Source: Virgibacillus aidingensis | GTDB taxonomy: Bacteria > Bacillota > Bacilli > Bacillales > Amphibacillaceae | DNA length: 56,717 nt | Assembly (NCBI RefSeq): GCF_010994035.1 | Contig: NZ_WIXN01000024.1 | Span: forward strand, 9,324-66,040 | Direction: 5' to 3' | Part shown: piece by piece, positions 18,414-27,887 of the stretch | Layout: each line of letters begins with the position of its first letter | Position numbering within the stretch: the first letter of the stretch is position 1 | The notes under the pieces: model-generated | The model's database searches: none | What the model was told of the DNA's origin: nothing | The model's input: only the letters and a program-made list of their open reading frames with translations | Made by a program: the position numbers and the translations under genes

Positions 18414-19130
18414 ATGATGAAACCAGTAATAGGTGTGACTGCATCCATGGAAATCGATCAGTCCGTTTATACTGTGAATAACAGAAATATAAAAGCAATC
18501 CTGAGAGCCGGCGGTATGCCTGTCATATTGCCTTATTACCTGGAAGAAGAGGATGTTCAGCAAATCGCATCCCAAATCGATGGCTTATATGCAACCGGGG
18601 GCTATGATATTGATCCTACACTATTTGGAGAAGAACCCCATCCCGATCTTGGCACGATTATTCCAGCCCGGGATCACTCGGAAATTAAATTAATGAAAAA
18701 GCTGCTGGAATGGAAGAAACCAATACTGGGTGTTTGCCGGGGCAGTCAGACGCTAAACATAGCAGCAGGTGGAGATATGTATCAGGATATTTACGCCCAA
18801 ACAGATCAAGCGCTTCTGCAGCATACGCAAAAAGCGCCGATGGAGCATATGTCCCATTATGTTTATGTGGAAAAAGATTCACTGCTATACAGAATTACCG
18901 GTAAGGAGAAATTTAAGATTAATAGCTATCACCATCAGGCAAACCGTGATGTGTCCGGTGAATTTCGGATCAGCGGAAAAGCGAGTGATGGTGTTGTAGA
19001 GGCGGTGGAGAGCAAGGAATTGCCTTTTGTACTCGGTCTGCAGTGGCATCCCGAGGCAACTGCGGCAGTGAATGATCAGCCCTCGCTGAAAATATATGAA
19101 GCATTTATAGATGCATGCACCACAAAATAA
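18414..19130 (+). CDS. Class I glutamine amidotransferase-like hydrolase (peptidase C26, PuuD-like)
   Basis: Resembles gamma-glutamyl-gamma-aminobutyrate hydrolases and related C26 peptidases, which split gamma-glutamyl bonds in the cytoplasm. It has 238 residues. The nucleophile is Cys108 in LGVCRGSQ, and the His-Glu pair is in LQWHPEA. GGGGGAG precedes two adjacent ATG codons (18414 and 18417), and either may be used. The motif PARDHSEI, seen in the family, is present near residue 84. It is a single gene between a minus-strand transporter and minus-strand msrA. The gamma-glutamyl substrate is unknown, and no putrescine or GABA pathway genes lie nearby. Confidence 0.88.
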   Translation: MMKPVIGVTASMEIDQSVYTVNNRNIKAILRAGGMPVILPYYLEEEDVQQIASQIDGLYATGGYDIDPTLFGEEPHPDLGTIIPARDHSEIKLMKKLLEWKKPILGVCRGSQTLNIAAGGDMYQDIYAQTDQALLQHTQKAPMEHMSHYVYVEKDSLLYRITGKEKFKINSYHHQANRDVSGEFRISGKASDGVVEAVESKELPFVLGLQWHPEATAAVNDQPSLKIYEAFIDACTTK

Positions 19131-19213
19131 AGGTTCCAGTGCTGCAGCGACAAAGCCCTTCTCTATGATTTCTTCCGCAAATGGCGCTGCAACACTTGAA
19201 CCGTTCCGGTGTT

Positions 19214-19735
19214 TCACTTCCAAACCGATTGGATAAAGTCATCACGGCCGGATTTTTCCCGGTCTTCTTTGTAGTGCTTTTCATTTTTTTTATAATAATC
19301 CTGGTGGTAGTCTTCAGCGGGATAAAAGGTGTCAGCGGGTAAAATCTTTGTAACGATCGGTGCCGAAAATTTGCCGCTCTCCTCCAGTTCTTTTTTGGAC
19401 TTTTCAGCTTGCTGTTTCTGTTCGTCCGTATAATAGAAGATGGCTGTCCGGTAGGAATCGCCCCGATCATGGAATTGTCCCCCATCATCAGTGGGATCGA
19501 TCTGCTGCCAATAAATATTTAAAATTGTTTCATAGCTTATCACGGAAGGATCATACGTAATTTCCACCGCTTCGTAATGACCGGAGCCCCCCTGTTTGAC
19601 TATTTCATAAGTCGGGTTTTCCACATGGCCTCCTGTGTAGCCGGAAATGACGTCATGAACCCCGTCCCACTGATCAAATGGCTTGACCATGCACCAAAAA
19701 CATCCTCCGGCAAATATTGCTTTCTCCTGTTGCAT
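19214..19735 (-). CDS. msrA: Peptide methionine sulfoxide reductase MsrA
   Basis: Reduces methionine-S-sulfoxide in proteins, repairing oxidative damage in the cytoplasm. It has 173 residues from the ATG at 19735, which follows GGAGGG; a longer frame to 19774 has no ribosome site. The signature GGCFWC carries the catalytic Cys12, followed by the typical SGYTGG and [12 protein letters not shown]. Most MsrA proteins use a second, C-terminal Cys for recycling; none is visible in the tail here, so recycling may go through the second Cys in the motif (Cys15) or directly through thioredoxin. It is a lone gene, convergent with the amidotransferase. Confidence 0.95.
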   Translation of the reverse strand: MQQEKAIFAGGCFWCMVKPFDQWDGVHDVISGYTGGHVENPTYEIVKQGGSGHYEAVEITYDPSVISYETILNIYWQQIDPTDDGGQFHDRGDSYRTAIFYYTDEQKQQAEKSKKELEESGKFSAPIVTKILPADTFYPAEDYHQDYYKKNEKHYKEDREKSGRDDFIQSVWK

Positions 19736-19874
19736 TATTTTCCCTCCAAAATCAAATGATATAACTGTTATCATATTTTACGGTGTATAAAAGTATGGCA
19801 TCTCCATATACTTGGCGAATGCCGGATTTTCTAATAGAATAAAGATACTATATCATAAATGGAGAGCTGATGTA

Positions 19875-20588
19875 ATGATGGAAGAACCGCATGTTCATAA
19901 ATTATTTACGGGAAAAGTAAAGAAGATGGGCACCGAAAATGCACAGGACCGAATGGAAAGACCATGGAAAAGCGGTATTTTTAAAACGGAAACAAAGGGA
20001 AAAGTGTGGCTTTCCGAAACAGGTTTTACCGGTGATGAGGTAGCAGATACAAAAAATCATGGAGGACCGGAAAAAGCCGTGTTTGCCTATCCGATTAAAC
20101 ATTATACAGACTGGCGACAGGAATTGGAGATTGATTCCATTGATATGGGCGGGTTCGGTGAAAATTTTGCTGTTTTGGAAATGGATGAATACTCCGTTTG
20201 CATTGGGGATACATATGAAATAGGCGATGCCATTATTCAAGTTTCACAGCCTCGTCAGCCATGCTGGAAGCCGGCCCGGCGCTATCGCATCATGGATCTG
20301 GCACTGCGTATACAAAATAGCGGGCGTACCGGGTGGTATTTTCGTGTATTAAAAGAAGGGTTTGTGGAAGCTGCATCAGATCTTAAATTAACAAACAGAC
20401 CATATCCCCAGTGGACAATTGCAGCTTGTAATGAAGTCATGCATGTATATAAAGAGGATTTGCGCCTGGCAGAAGAACTTGCATCCTGTGAACTGCTGGC
20501 TCCAAACTGGAAGAGCAGATTGCAAAAACGTCTCCGCGGTACGGAATCATCCATTGACAAGCGAGTGTTTGGACCGAATAAAGAATAA
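19875..20588 (+). CDS. MOSC-domain protein (YiiM/YflK type)
   Basis: A 237-residue stand-alone MOSC domain protein. In E. coli, YiiM-type MOSC proteins help detoxify N-hydroxylated purine bases such as 6-hydroxylaminopurine, using molybdenum cofactor. Supporting motifs are the early TGDEVADTKNHGGPEKAVFAYP, the GFGENFAVL core and the conserved Cys in QPRQPCWKPARR, the expected Mo ligand. ATG at 19875 follows GGAGAG with 8-bp spacing; the frame is open further upstream but has no ribosome site. It lies among accessory genes near the purine operon. A link to purine analogue detoxification is suggestive only. Confidence 0.85.
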   Translation: MMEEPHVHKLFTGKVKKMGTENAQDRMERPWKSGIFKTETKGKVWLSETGFTGDEVADTKNHGGPEKAVFAYPIKHYTDWRQELEIDSIDMGGFGENFAVLEMDEYSVCIGDTYEIGDAIIQVSQPRQPCWKPARRYRIMDLALRIQNSGRTGWYFRVLKEGFVEAASDLKLTNRPYPQWTIAACNEVMHVYKEDLRLAEELASCELLAPNWKSRLQKRLRGTESSIDKRVFGPNKE

Positions 20589-20746
20589 ACATGTTATGTT
20601 CGAATATAGCTATAGGGAAGCAGTTTCATTGAAAGTACAAGAAGCGGTAAGGACTTAGCAAGCGGGATTTACTTTTAGGGTAACTCGTTAAATCCCCCGG
20701 GTAAGAACGGATGCAAACGCAAAAATAGGAAAGGCGGGCGGTTTGA

Positions 20747-21364
20747 TTGCTTAGTAATGCACTAGTAATGGTGGCGATTATTTTTGTCATCAATGTGGTA
20801 TATGTTTCATTTTTTACGATCCGGATGATTTTAACGCTAAAAGGCCGCCGCTATATTGCAGCTTCTGTAAGCATGGTGGAAATTGTCATTTATATAATTG
20901 GGCTGGGTCTTGTATTGGATAATCTCAATGAAATACAAAATATTATTGCGTATGCACTCGGTTATGGCGTTGGAGTTATTGTAGGCACAAAAATTGAAGA
21001 TAAGCTTGCCCTTGGCTATATAACCGTCAATGTCATATCTTCGAACCCGGATATTGAATTCACCAGGAAATTACGGGAAAAAGGGTATGGTGTTACAAGC
21101 TGGTTTGCATATGGCATGGAAGGGGACAGGCTGGCCATGCAGATTCTAACCCCGAGAAAGTATGAATTAAAACTCTATGAAACCATTAAGGAAATTGATC
21201 CGAAAGCATTTATCATTGCCTATGAACCGAAGCAGATTTACGGCGGATTCTGGGTGAAACAGTTACGCCGCGGAAGATTGATGAATCCGAAGAAAAGGAA
21301 GCATGCAGCGCAGGCACATTCAGAACAGCCTTCTGAAAAAACGGATATAAATGGGCATCCTTAA
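20747..21364 (+). CDS. yebE: UPF0316/DUF2179 membrane protein YebE
   Basis: A 205-residue protein with about three N-terminal membrane segments (residues 1-70) and a cytoplasmic DUF2179-type domain ([20 protein letters not shown]). The conserved block [19 protein letters not shown] matches UPF0316 proteins. DUF2179 domains resemble ACT/PII-like ligand-binding folds, so a small-molecule sensing role has been proposed for the group, but it is unproven. The start is a TTG with a G-rich upstream region; an ATG 21 bp later is possible but would shorten the first membrane segment. Its position before purE is conserved with B. subtilis. Confidence 0.88.
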   Translation: MLSNALVMVAIIFVINVVYVSFFTIRMILTLKGRRYIAASVSMVEIVIYIIGLGLVLDNLNEIQNIIAYALGYGVGVIVGTKIEDKLALGYITVNVISSNPDIEFTRKLREKGYGVTSWFAYGMEGDRLAMQILTPRKYELKLYETIKEIDPKAFIIAYEPKQIYGGFWVKQLRRGRLMNPKKRKHAAQAHSEQPSEKTDINGHP

Positions 21365-21500
21365 AAAAACAGACTCCATTTAACGAGTTTATTTTAGGAT
21401 GTGAAATCTTGGCTGAAGTTCCATGCTGATCTGATAGACCCGTCTGGATTTAATCACAATAAATGAGTTGATAAAAACATAAACAAAAGGAATGACTTTT

Positions 21501-22055
21501 ATGAATACATGCAGCCAATGCGGCAAACAGGATGCAATGATTACATTAACAACTGAAACGGAACAGCGTTCACTTTGCAGGGACTGCTACAACGAGGTGC
21601 TTTCCATCGAGCTGGGGGTTCAGTTAATAGACCTCCCTGATTCGATCATAGTAAAAGATTCCGAGGGTATAAGGCATTATTTTTATGTCAGGCCGGAATT
21701 ATTTCATCAGGGTATTCGATTGGAAGCTGGAGAAAATGACTTTTATGGTTACCGATTTGAGGTTTTTGGAGAATTGGATTGTGACCAGCAGGAGCTGTTT
21801 CAGAAATTGTATGATAAAGTAAAAGATGGTGTTTCGAGAAAATATATAAACCAGAAAGTCTTACCAGGTGGTCATACATACCAGACGATGCCAGATGATG
21901 AGCTTGTCGGAAGAATTGAATATAATGAGGAAGATCCGGATGTTCCTCTTGTTATTATTGATGGTAAGCCATACAACTGGGAGGAAATTGGAAATATGAT
22001 GAGGAGCTATGAAGGTTTTCAGTTTCATTTGCATATTTTAAATGAGGATGAATAA
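21501..22055 (+). CDS. Uncharacterised protein with N-terminal C4 zinc-ribbon-like motif
   Basis: A 184-residue acidic protein. The N-terminus has two CxxC pairs (CSQCGK at about 3-8 and CRDC at about 27-30), probably binding zinc. The rest is a mixed alpha/beta domain rich in Asp and Glu, without recognisable catalytic motifs. ATG at 21501 is preferred over one at 21492 because the AAAGG ribosome site overlaps the earlier start too closely. I do not recognise a characterised family; proteins of this type are annotated only as domains of unknown function. It is followed by a terminator, so it is the last gene before the pur control region. Confidence 0.75.
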   Translation: MNTCSQCGKQDAMITLTTETEQRSLCRDCYNEVLSIELGVQLIDLPDSIIVKDSEGIRHYFYVRPELFHQGIRLEAGENDFYGYRFEVFGELDCDQQELFQKLYDKVKDGVSRKYINQKVLPGGHTYQTMPDDELVGRIEYNEEDPDVPLVIIDGKPYNWEEIGNMMRSYEGFQFHLHILNEDE

Positions 22056-22168
22056 TTACCCTAAACCTCTGAGAACTTTTTTCCATTACAAACCGATGTG
22101 TTTCTATTAAAGTGGTGAGCTGGCCGGAACACAAGTTTTTTAAACGTGAAGGAACAGATTTTTTGAAA

Positions 22169-22207
22169 GAAGCTTTCATGATAAAACCGGACATGAAGCT
22201 TTTTTAT
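22169..22207 (+). terminator. Intrinsic terminator upstream of the pur control region
   Basis: AAGCTTTCATG (22169-22180 region) pairs with CATGAAGCTT (22192-22201) with one bulge, followed by TTTTTTATTTT. It insulates the pur promoter from upstream transcription. Confidence 0.85.
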
Positions 22208-22278
22208 TTTTCTTTCTAACAATAGGGATTATATATTAATTACTGACAAGATTTGAAGAATAAAGGATGTTGCATGCA

Positions 22279-22322
22279 AAATCCGAACAATAATCAAATT
22301 TAAAGTTAAAACGTTCGCTAAT
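22279..22322 (+). promoter_or_regulatory. Twin PurR box of the pur operon
   Basis: AAATCCGAACAAT (22279-22291) is a perfect match to the PurBox consensus. The inverted partner AACGTTCGCTAAT (22310-22322) matches except at few positions. The gap is 18 bp, identical to the pbuG pair, and the site lies immediately before the -35. It supports PurR repression relieved by PRPP. Confidence 0.92.
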
Positions 22323-22326
22323 TTGT

Positions 22327-22356
22327 TTGACAATACATGACTTCGTCTAGTATACT
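22327..22356 (+). promoter_or_regulatory. Sigma-A promoter of the pur operon
   Basis: TTGACA (22327-22332) and TATACT (22351-22356) are separated by 18 bp. The predicted start lies about 20 bp before the riboswitch P1. Confidence 0.88.
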
Positions 22357-22382
22357 GAAACAAGAAAAACGAATAAAAAACA

Positions 22383-22450
22383 CCTCATATATTTCTGGGA
22401 ATATGGCCCGGAAGTCTCTACCCGGCTCCGTAAAAGCCGGACTATGGGGG
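22383..22450 (+). ncRNA. Purine riboswitch aptamer, guanine class (pur operon leader)
   Basis: P1 is CCTCATA with TATGGGG. Conserved segments are ATATTT, GAATATGGCCC, GTCTCTACC, CCGTAAA and GGACTATG. The specificity base in GACTAT is C, so it binds guanine/hypoxanthine. P2 (TCTGGG/CCCGGA) and P3 (CCGGCT/AGCCGG) are well paired. Confidence 0.96.
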
Positions 22451-22500
22451 AGGATGAAACATTGTATATCCGCAATGGTCTATTTTTCATGGATGCAGCC

Positions 22501-22551
22501 AAGCCTAATTCATCTTCTCTCATATGCCGGGGGAGACGATTAGGCTTTTTT
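22501..22551 (+). terminator. Riboswitch-controlled terminator of the pur operon
   Basis: AAGCCTAAT (22501-22509) and ATTAGGCTT (22539-22547) form a perfect 9-bp stem followed by TTTTTCTG. It lies about 165 bp before purE and serves as the off-state of the guanine riboswitch. Confidence 0.92.
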
Positions 22552-22715
22552 CTGTTGGGGTTAGCCCCGCGTGGTATATTTCTGTCCTTAACTCCTTAAC
22601 TGCAGAGAGTATTGTGAAGCTGATCGTCAAGAGGGGCTATTTCCCGGCGCGTTCACCATTAATTTTTATACATAGATGCATCTATAACAAACTTCGATAT
22701 AGAAAGAGGGATTGT

Positions 22716-23207
22716 ATGGCAACGGTTGGTGTCATTATGGGAAGCATTTCGGATTGGGAAACAATGCAGCATACATGCCATGTACTGGATGAATTGCAAA
22801 TTCCATACGAAAAGGAAGTGATCTCCGCGCATCGCACGCCGGATGACATGTTTGCCTATGCAAAAGAAGCAAGAAAACGCGGTTTGAAAGTAATAATTGC
22901 AGGAGCAGGCGGAGCGGCACATCTTCCCGGCATGGTTGCTTCCCAGACTACGCTGCCTGTCATTGGGGTGCCGGTTCAAAGCAAAGCATTAAACGGTCTG
23001 GATTCCCTTTTATCCATTGTTCAAATGCCTGGCGGTGTGCCAACAGCAACAGTGGCAATCGGTAAAGCGGGAGCTGCCAATGCGGGACTCTTAGCTGCAC
23101 AGATTATCGGTTCCCATGATGAATATATCACCGCAAAACTGGAGACCTACCGGGAAAATATGAAGAAAAAAGTTGCGGAAATGAGGGAAGAGCTTGCAGA
23201 CAAATAA
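22716..23207 (+). CDS. purE: N5-carboxyaminoimidazole ribonucleotide mutase
   Basis: Converts N5-CAIR to CAIR in de novo purine synthesis. It has 163 residues, the length of class I PurE. The motif [11 protein letters not shown] near the start and SAHRTPDDM (about 41-49) form the CAIR-binding site, and [11 protein letters not shown] is the second conserved loop. ATG at 22716 follows AAAGAGGG; a longer frame upstream runs through the leader terminator and is not used. It is the first gene of the pur operon, under the PurR box and guanine riboswitch. It overlaps purK by 14 bp. Confidence 0.97.
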   Translation: MATVGVIMGSISDWETMQHTCHVLDELQIPYEKEVISAHRTPDDMFAYAKEARKRGLKVIIAGAGGAAHLPGMVASQTTLPVIGVPVQSKALNGLDSLLSIVQMPGGVPTATVAIGKAGAANAGLLAAQIIGSHDEYITAKLETYRENMKKKVAEMREELADK

Positions 23208-24324
23208 ACAAATATTACCTGGGCAAACAATTGGTATTATCGGCGGCGGACAGCTTGGCAGAATGATGGCACTGGCCGCACGGCATATGGGATACCGGAT
23301 CGCAGTACTCGATCCAACGCCGGATTGTCCTGCCGCCCAAGTGGCAGACCTTGCTATCACGGCTGCATACGATAATATGGATGCGATCAGGGAATTAAAT
23401 AGCGTGAGTGACGTCATCACCTACGAATTTGAAAATGTGGATCTCCAGGCAGCAGCCTATCTGGAAAAGGAAGGAAAGCTGCCTCAGGGTGCCTTCGCCC
23501 TTGAGATCACGCAAAACAGGGAGAAAGAAAAGCAGCTGATAAAAAAAGCAGGCCTTCCTGTACCCGACTTTGCTATTGTACATCATGGCGGGGAATGTGA
23601 GGAAGCATTGCAAAACTTCCCTTTTCCCGCAGTCATTAAAACATGCAGCGGCGGATATGACGGGAAAGGGCAATTCAAACTTACGTCAAAAGTTGACGTA
23701 CAGCCAGCAATAGACTTCGCAGCGGAGAAAGGACATTGCATTATTGAGCACTGGATTCCGTTCGATAAGGAAATTTCTGTCGTATTCACACGCTCACAAT
23801 CCGGGGAAATAACCTATTTCCCATTAGCTGAAAATGACCATAAAGATCAAATTTTATATAAAACAACTGCACCCGCCCGCGTGTCCGGTAAATTGGAAGA
23901 AAAAGCAATACATGCAGCCGGAAGATTGGCGGAGGAAATGAATGTCGTGGGAACCTTTGCCATTGAAATGTTCGTAAAAGGAGAGAACATTTACTTAAAT
24001 GAAATGGCACCGCGCCCGCATAATTCGGGCCATTATACGATGGAGGCATGCAATATTTCCCAATTCACCCAGCACATTCGGGCCATTTGCGGTCTTCCTT
24101 TAGGAAAAATAGAATTGCTGCGGCCCGCAATCATGGTAAATATATTAGGTGAGGATATCGGGGGAACGTTGAAAGTAATGCAGGAACAATCGGAACCCTT
24201 CGTTCATCTGTACGGAAAAGCAGAGGCAAAAACAAAACGGAAGATGGGGCATGTTACTTTCCTCGGGGAAACGATGGAGGAATTGGATAAAACAATAGAG
24301 CAATTTGAGGAGGCCAGGCAATGA
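23194..24324 (+). CDS. purK: N5-carboxyaminoimidazole ribonucleotide synthase
   Basis: ATP-grasp enzyme that carboxylates AIR with bicarbonate and ATP to give N5-CAIR, the substrate of PurE. It has 376 residues. The N-terminal pre-ATP-grasp fold starts with [17 protein letters not shown], and later motifs [12 protein letters not shown] and [14 protein letters not shown] are typical of PurK. The start appears to be a TTG inside the end of purE, with GAGGGAAGAG upstream; no ATG fits before the Rossmann-like loop. It overlaps purB by 4 bp (ATGA), so the two are translationally coupled. Confidence 0.96.
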   Translation: MQTNKQILPGQTIGIIGGGQLGRMMALAARHMGYRIAVLDPTPDCPAAQVADLAITAAYDNMDAIRELNSVSDVITYEFENVDLQAAAYLEKEGKLPQGAFALEITQNREKEKQLIKKAGLPVPDFAIVHHGGECEEALQNFPFPAVIKTCSGGYDGKGQFKLTSKVDVQPAIDFAAEKGHCIIEHWIPFDKEISVVFTRSQSGEITYFPLAENDHKDQILYKTTAPARVSGKLEEKAIHAAGRLAEEMNVVGTFAIEMFVKGENIYLNEMAPRPHNSGHYTMEACNISQFTQHIRAICGLPLGKIELLRPAIMVNILGEDIGGTLKVMQEQSEPFVHLYGKAEAKTKRKMGHVTFLGETMEELDKTIEQFEEARQ

Positions 24325-25622
24325 TTGAACGCTATACGAGAGAAGAAATGGGAGCTATTTGGACAGAAGAAAACAAGTACAAAGCTTGGCTGGAAGTAGA
24401 AATATTGGCCTGTGAGGCGTGGAGTGAGCTTGGTATGATTCCTGCCGGGGATGTAAAAAAATTGCGCGAAAATGCCAGCTTTGATGTTAGCCGGATTTAC
24501 GAAATTGAACAGGAGACAAGGCATGATGTGGTAGCCTTCACCAGGGCAGTTTCCGAGTCACTTGGCCAGGAACGGAAATGGGTGCATTACGGACTGACTT
24601 CCACCGATGTAGTTGATACGGCATTATCCTATTTAATCAAACAGGCCAATGAGATCATCCGAAAAGACATCAACAATTTTATCCACGTTTTAAAAGAAAA
24701 AGCAATAGAGCATAAGCATACGGTCATGATGGGCAGAACCCACGGTGTTCATGCAGAGCCAACCACTTTTGGGCTGAAACTGGCGTTATGGTATGAAGAA
24801 ATGAAGCGCAACCTGGAGCGTTTCGAGCTTGCCGCAGATCAGATAGCGTACGGCAAGCTTTCAGGTGCGGTGGGAACATATGCCAATATTGATCCATATG
24901 TGGAGAAATATGTGTGTGAAAAGCTCGGCTTGAAACCAGCACCTGTTTCCACGCAAACCCTGCAAAGAGACCGGCATGCAGCATATGTGTCAGCACTTGC
25001 TTTAATCGCAACATCCATTGAAAAATTTGCCACCGACATCCGCCATCTGCAAAAAACGGAAACACGGGAAGTGGAGGAGTTTTTCGCCAAGGGACAAAAA
25101 GGTTCCTCAGCCATGCCGCATAAGCGGAACCCGATTGGTTCGGAAAATATGAGCGGAATGGCCCGGGTCATACGCGGGTACATGACGACCGCATATGAAA
25201 ATGTGGCATTATGGCATGAACGGGATATTTCCCATTCATCTGCAGAGCGCGTAATTTTACCTGACGCAACGATTGCATTGAATTATATGCTGAACCGGTT
25301 TAGCGGCATTGTCAAAAAACTGACCGTTTTCCCGGAAAACATGAAACGCAATATAGACAAAACATATGGCGTGATATTTTCCCAGCGTGTATTGCTGGCA
25401 TTGATAGATAAAGGGATGGCTAGAGAAGCAGCATATGACATTGTACAGCCGAAAGCGATGGAAGCCTGGGAGACGGAGACACCATTCAGGCAGCTTGTGG
25501 AAAATGAACGGCAAATTACGGAAAAGTTATCCCGGGAGGAAATAGAGGATTGCTTTGATTACACCTATCACTTGAAAAATGTTGACGCAATTTTTGAGCG
25601 GATCGGTTTGACGGAAGCATAA
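24321..25622 (+). CDS. purB: Adenylosuccinate lyase
   Basis: Splits fumarate from SAICAR in IMP synthesis and from adenylosuccinate in AMP synthesis. It has 433 residues, the usual size. The fumarase/aspartase signature [10 protein letters not shown] lies near residue 261, the first catalytic region is [13 protein letters not shown], and [14 protein letters not shown] is also conserved. In B. subtilis the next genes are purC, purS and purQ; here purL follows after only 39 bp. Its SAICAR substrate therefore has to come from a purC located elsewhere, if the pathway is complete. Confidence 0.97.
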   Translation: MIERYTREEMGAIWTEENKYKAWLEVEILACEAWSELGMIPAGDVKKLRENASFDVSRIYEIEQETRHDVVAFTRAVSESLGQERKWVHYGLTSTDVVDTALSYLIKQANEIIRKDINNFIHVLKEKAIEHKHTVMMGRTHGVHAEPTTFGLKLALWYEEMKRNLERFELAADQIAYGKLSGAVGTYANIDPYVEKYVCEKLGLKPAPVSTQTLQRDRHAAYVSALALIATSIEKFATDIRHLQKTETREVEEFFAKGQKGSSAMPHKRNPIGSENMSGMARVIRGYMTTAYENVALWHERDISHSSAERVILPDATIALNYMLNRFSGIVKKLTVFPENMKRNIDKTYGVIFSQRVLLALIDKGMAREAAYDIVQPKAMEAWETETPFRQLVENERQITEKLSREEIEDCFDYTYHLKNVDAIFERIGLTEA

Positions 25623-25661
25623 ATAAAGCTCATCTGTGTATACAAAATTGGAGGGGATCCT

Positions 25662-27887
25662 GTGGCAGAGATAAAAGATATTCAACCGGAACAGATTGAA
25701 AAAGATAAGCTTTACAGGGAAATGGGTTTGAGCGATGAAGAATATAATATGGTAAAGAAAATAATGAATCGTCTTCCGAATTTTACCGAGACGGGGATTT
25801 TTTCTGTCATGTGGTCAGAGCATTGCAGTTATAAAACATCGAAGCCGTTATTGCGAAAGTTTCCGGTACAGGGACCACAGGTGCTCCAGGGACCCGGGGA
25901 AGGCGCCGGTGTGGTTGATATTGGCGATAACCAGGCGGTAGTGTTTAAAATGGAAAGCCATAACCACCCTTCGGCAGTTAATCCATTTGACGGGGCTGCT
26001 ACAGGTGTCGGCGGGATTGTCCGTGATGTATTTTCCATGGGCGCCCGTCCAATTGCTCTGCTGAATTCACTCCGGTTTGGAAACCTGAATACAGCTCGTG
26101 TTAAAAATTTATTTTCCGAAGTGGTAAAAGGAATGGCCTACTACGGAAAAGGGGTGGGTGTACCGACTGCAGGCGGAGAAGTGCAATTTGATGACAGCTA
26201 TGAGGATAATCCGCTTGTCAATGCCATGTGTGTCGGACTGATTAATCATGAGGATATTCAAAAAGGAATTGCATCCGGTGCAGGAAATACAGTCATTTAT
26301 GCCGGTGCTGCTACAGGCAGGGAAGGAATTCACGGAGCCACTTTTGCCTCAGATGATCTTGGTGAAGATGAATCAGAGGGTAATCCGTCTGTATCCGGTG
26401 ACCCATATGTAGAAAAAAAATTAATAGAAGCCTGCCTTGAGGTAATAAAGTCTGATGCACTGGTTGGTATTCAGGACATGGGTGCAGCAGGACTCACTTC
26501 TTCAGCCAGTGAAATGGCCAGTAAAGCAGGTACCGGGGTGGAAATGGATCTGGATCTGGTTCCGCAAAAAGAAGAAAATATGAACGCCTATGAATTGATG
26601 CTTTCAGAATCCCAGGAAAGAATGCTCCTTGTTGTTAGAAAGGGCCGTGAACAGGAAATTATCGATATATTTAAAAAATATGATCTTCAGGCAGCAGCAG
26701 TTGGCAAAGTAATAAAAGATAAAGCTTTTCGCATTAAACATCATGGTGAAGTGATGGCGGATATCCCGGTTGATGCATTGACAGAAGATGTGCCGGAGTA
26801 TGAAATGCCTTCAGAAGAAGCGGAGTACTTCAAAAGGTTTCAGCAGATGGAAAATACAGTTCCGCCGGTAGAGGATCATGCTCAAATAATGAAGCAATTG
26901 CTGCAGCAGCCAACGATTGCAAGCAAAGAATGGGCGTATAGCCAATTCGGTTCGGACGCAGATGAAAACATGCTTGTGCCTCCCGGCTCAGGTGCGGCGG
27001 CAGTCCGAATCGGTGACCAGGATAAATCGATTGCCATGACTGCAGACTGTAATTCCCGCTATATTTACCTGGATCCGGAGGCAGGCGGTAAAATCGCAGT
27101 AGCAGAGGCAGCCCGCAACCTGGTTTGTTCCGGTGCAAAACCGCTTGCACTCACAGATGGTTTAAACTATGGAAATCCAACCAATCCGGAGACCTTTTGG
27201 CAAATGGAAAAAAGTGTTGACGGGATGAGTAATGCAAGTGCAGCACTTGGTACCCCTGTAGTCAGCGGTAATGTTTCTCTGTATAACCAGTCAAAAGGAA
27301 GGTCGATTTTCCCGACACCGATTGTTGGCATGGTTGGACTGCATGAGTCGCTTGAGCATATTACTCCTGGCGTTTTCCAGAATGAAGGGGACATTATTTA
27401 TATGATTGGAGAAACAAAGGCAGAGTTTGGCGGCAGTGAACTCCAAAATATGATTCATGGAAAATATGAAGGCAAGGCGCCGGAGATTGATTTGGCTGTG
27501 GAAGCAGTCCGTCAAAAACAGCTGCTGCAGGCAATCAGGCAGGGTATTGTCGAATCAGCACATGATCTTGCAGAAGGCGGACTTGCTGCCGCACTGGCTG
27601 AATGTACTTTTGGCGATCAAGGTCTTGGGGCTGAAACAGCACTTTCCGGAGATGCAACTGCGGTATTGTTCAGTGAAACCCAATCGAGATTTCTCGTTTC
27701 TGTGAAAGAATCGAATAAAGAAGCCTTTGAAGCCGGAGTGGAAGATGCAAAGGAAATTGGTGTCGTTACCGCAGCGCCGGCCCTCGTAATCAAAATAAAC
27801 GGGGCTGCCGTGATCAACGAAGATGTAAAAGAATTGGAGAAGTTATGGAGGGGAGCGATCCCATGTATGCTGAATGCAAAGGCATAA
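25662..27887 (+). CDS. purL: Phosphoribosylformylglycinamidine synthase, large subunit (small-type PurL)
   Basis: Converts FGAR to FGAM. At 741 residues this is the short PurL of the PurS-PurQ-PurL complex, lacking a built-in glutaminase, so it normally needs PurQ for ammonia and PurS as a bridge. Key motifs are [42 protein letters not shown] and [18 protein letters not shown]. The start is GTG after GGAGGGG. The genes for its partners are missing from the position they hold in related operons. It overlaps the purF open frame, whose real start is at 27863. Confidence 0.97.
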   Translation: MAEIKDIQPEQIEKDKLYREMGLSDEEYNMVKKIMNRLPNFTETGIFSVMWSEHCSYKTSKPLLRKFPVQGPQVLQGPGEGAGVVDIGDNQAVVFKMESHNHPSAVNPFDGAATGVGGIVRDVFSMGARPIALLNSLRFGNLNTARVKNLFSEVVKGMAYYGKGVGVPTAGGEVQFDDSYEDNPLVNAMCVGLINHEDIQKGIASGAGNTVIYAGAATGREGIHGATFASDDLGEDESEGNPSVSGDPYVEKKLIEACLEVIKSDALVGIQDMGAAGLTSSASEMASKAGTGVEMDLDLVPQKEENMNAYELMLSESQERMLLVVRKGREQEIIDIFKKYDLQAAAVGKVIKDKAFRIKHHGEVMADIPVDALTEDVPEYEMPSEEAEYFKRFQQMENTVPPVEDHAQIMKQLLQQPTIASKEWAYSQFGSDADENMLVPPGSGAAAVRIGDQDKSIAMTADCNSRYIYLDPEAGGKIAVAEAARNLVCSGAKPLALTDGLNYGNPTNPETFWQMEKSVDGMSNASAALGTPVVSGNVSLYNQSKGRSIFPTPIVGMVGLHESLEHITPGVFQNEGDIIYMIGETKAEFGGSELQNMIHGKYEGKAPEIDLAVEAVRQKQLLQAIRQGIVESAHDLAEGGLAAALAECTFGDQGLGAETALSGDATAVLFSETQSRFLVSVKESNKEAFEAGVEDAKEIGVVTAAPALVIKINGAAVINEDVKELEKLWRGAIPCMLNAKA

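Noticed and set aside
25623-25661. Remnants of purC, purS or purQ at the purB-purL junction
   Set aside because: The 39 bp hold only the purL ribosome site and an AT-rich spacer; no coding remnant is visible in any frame.
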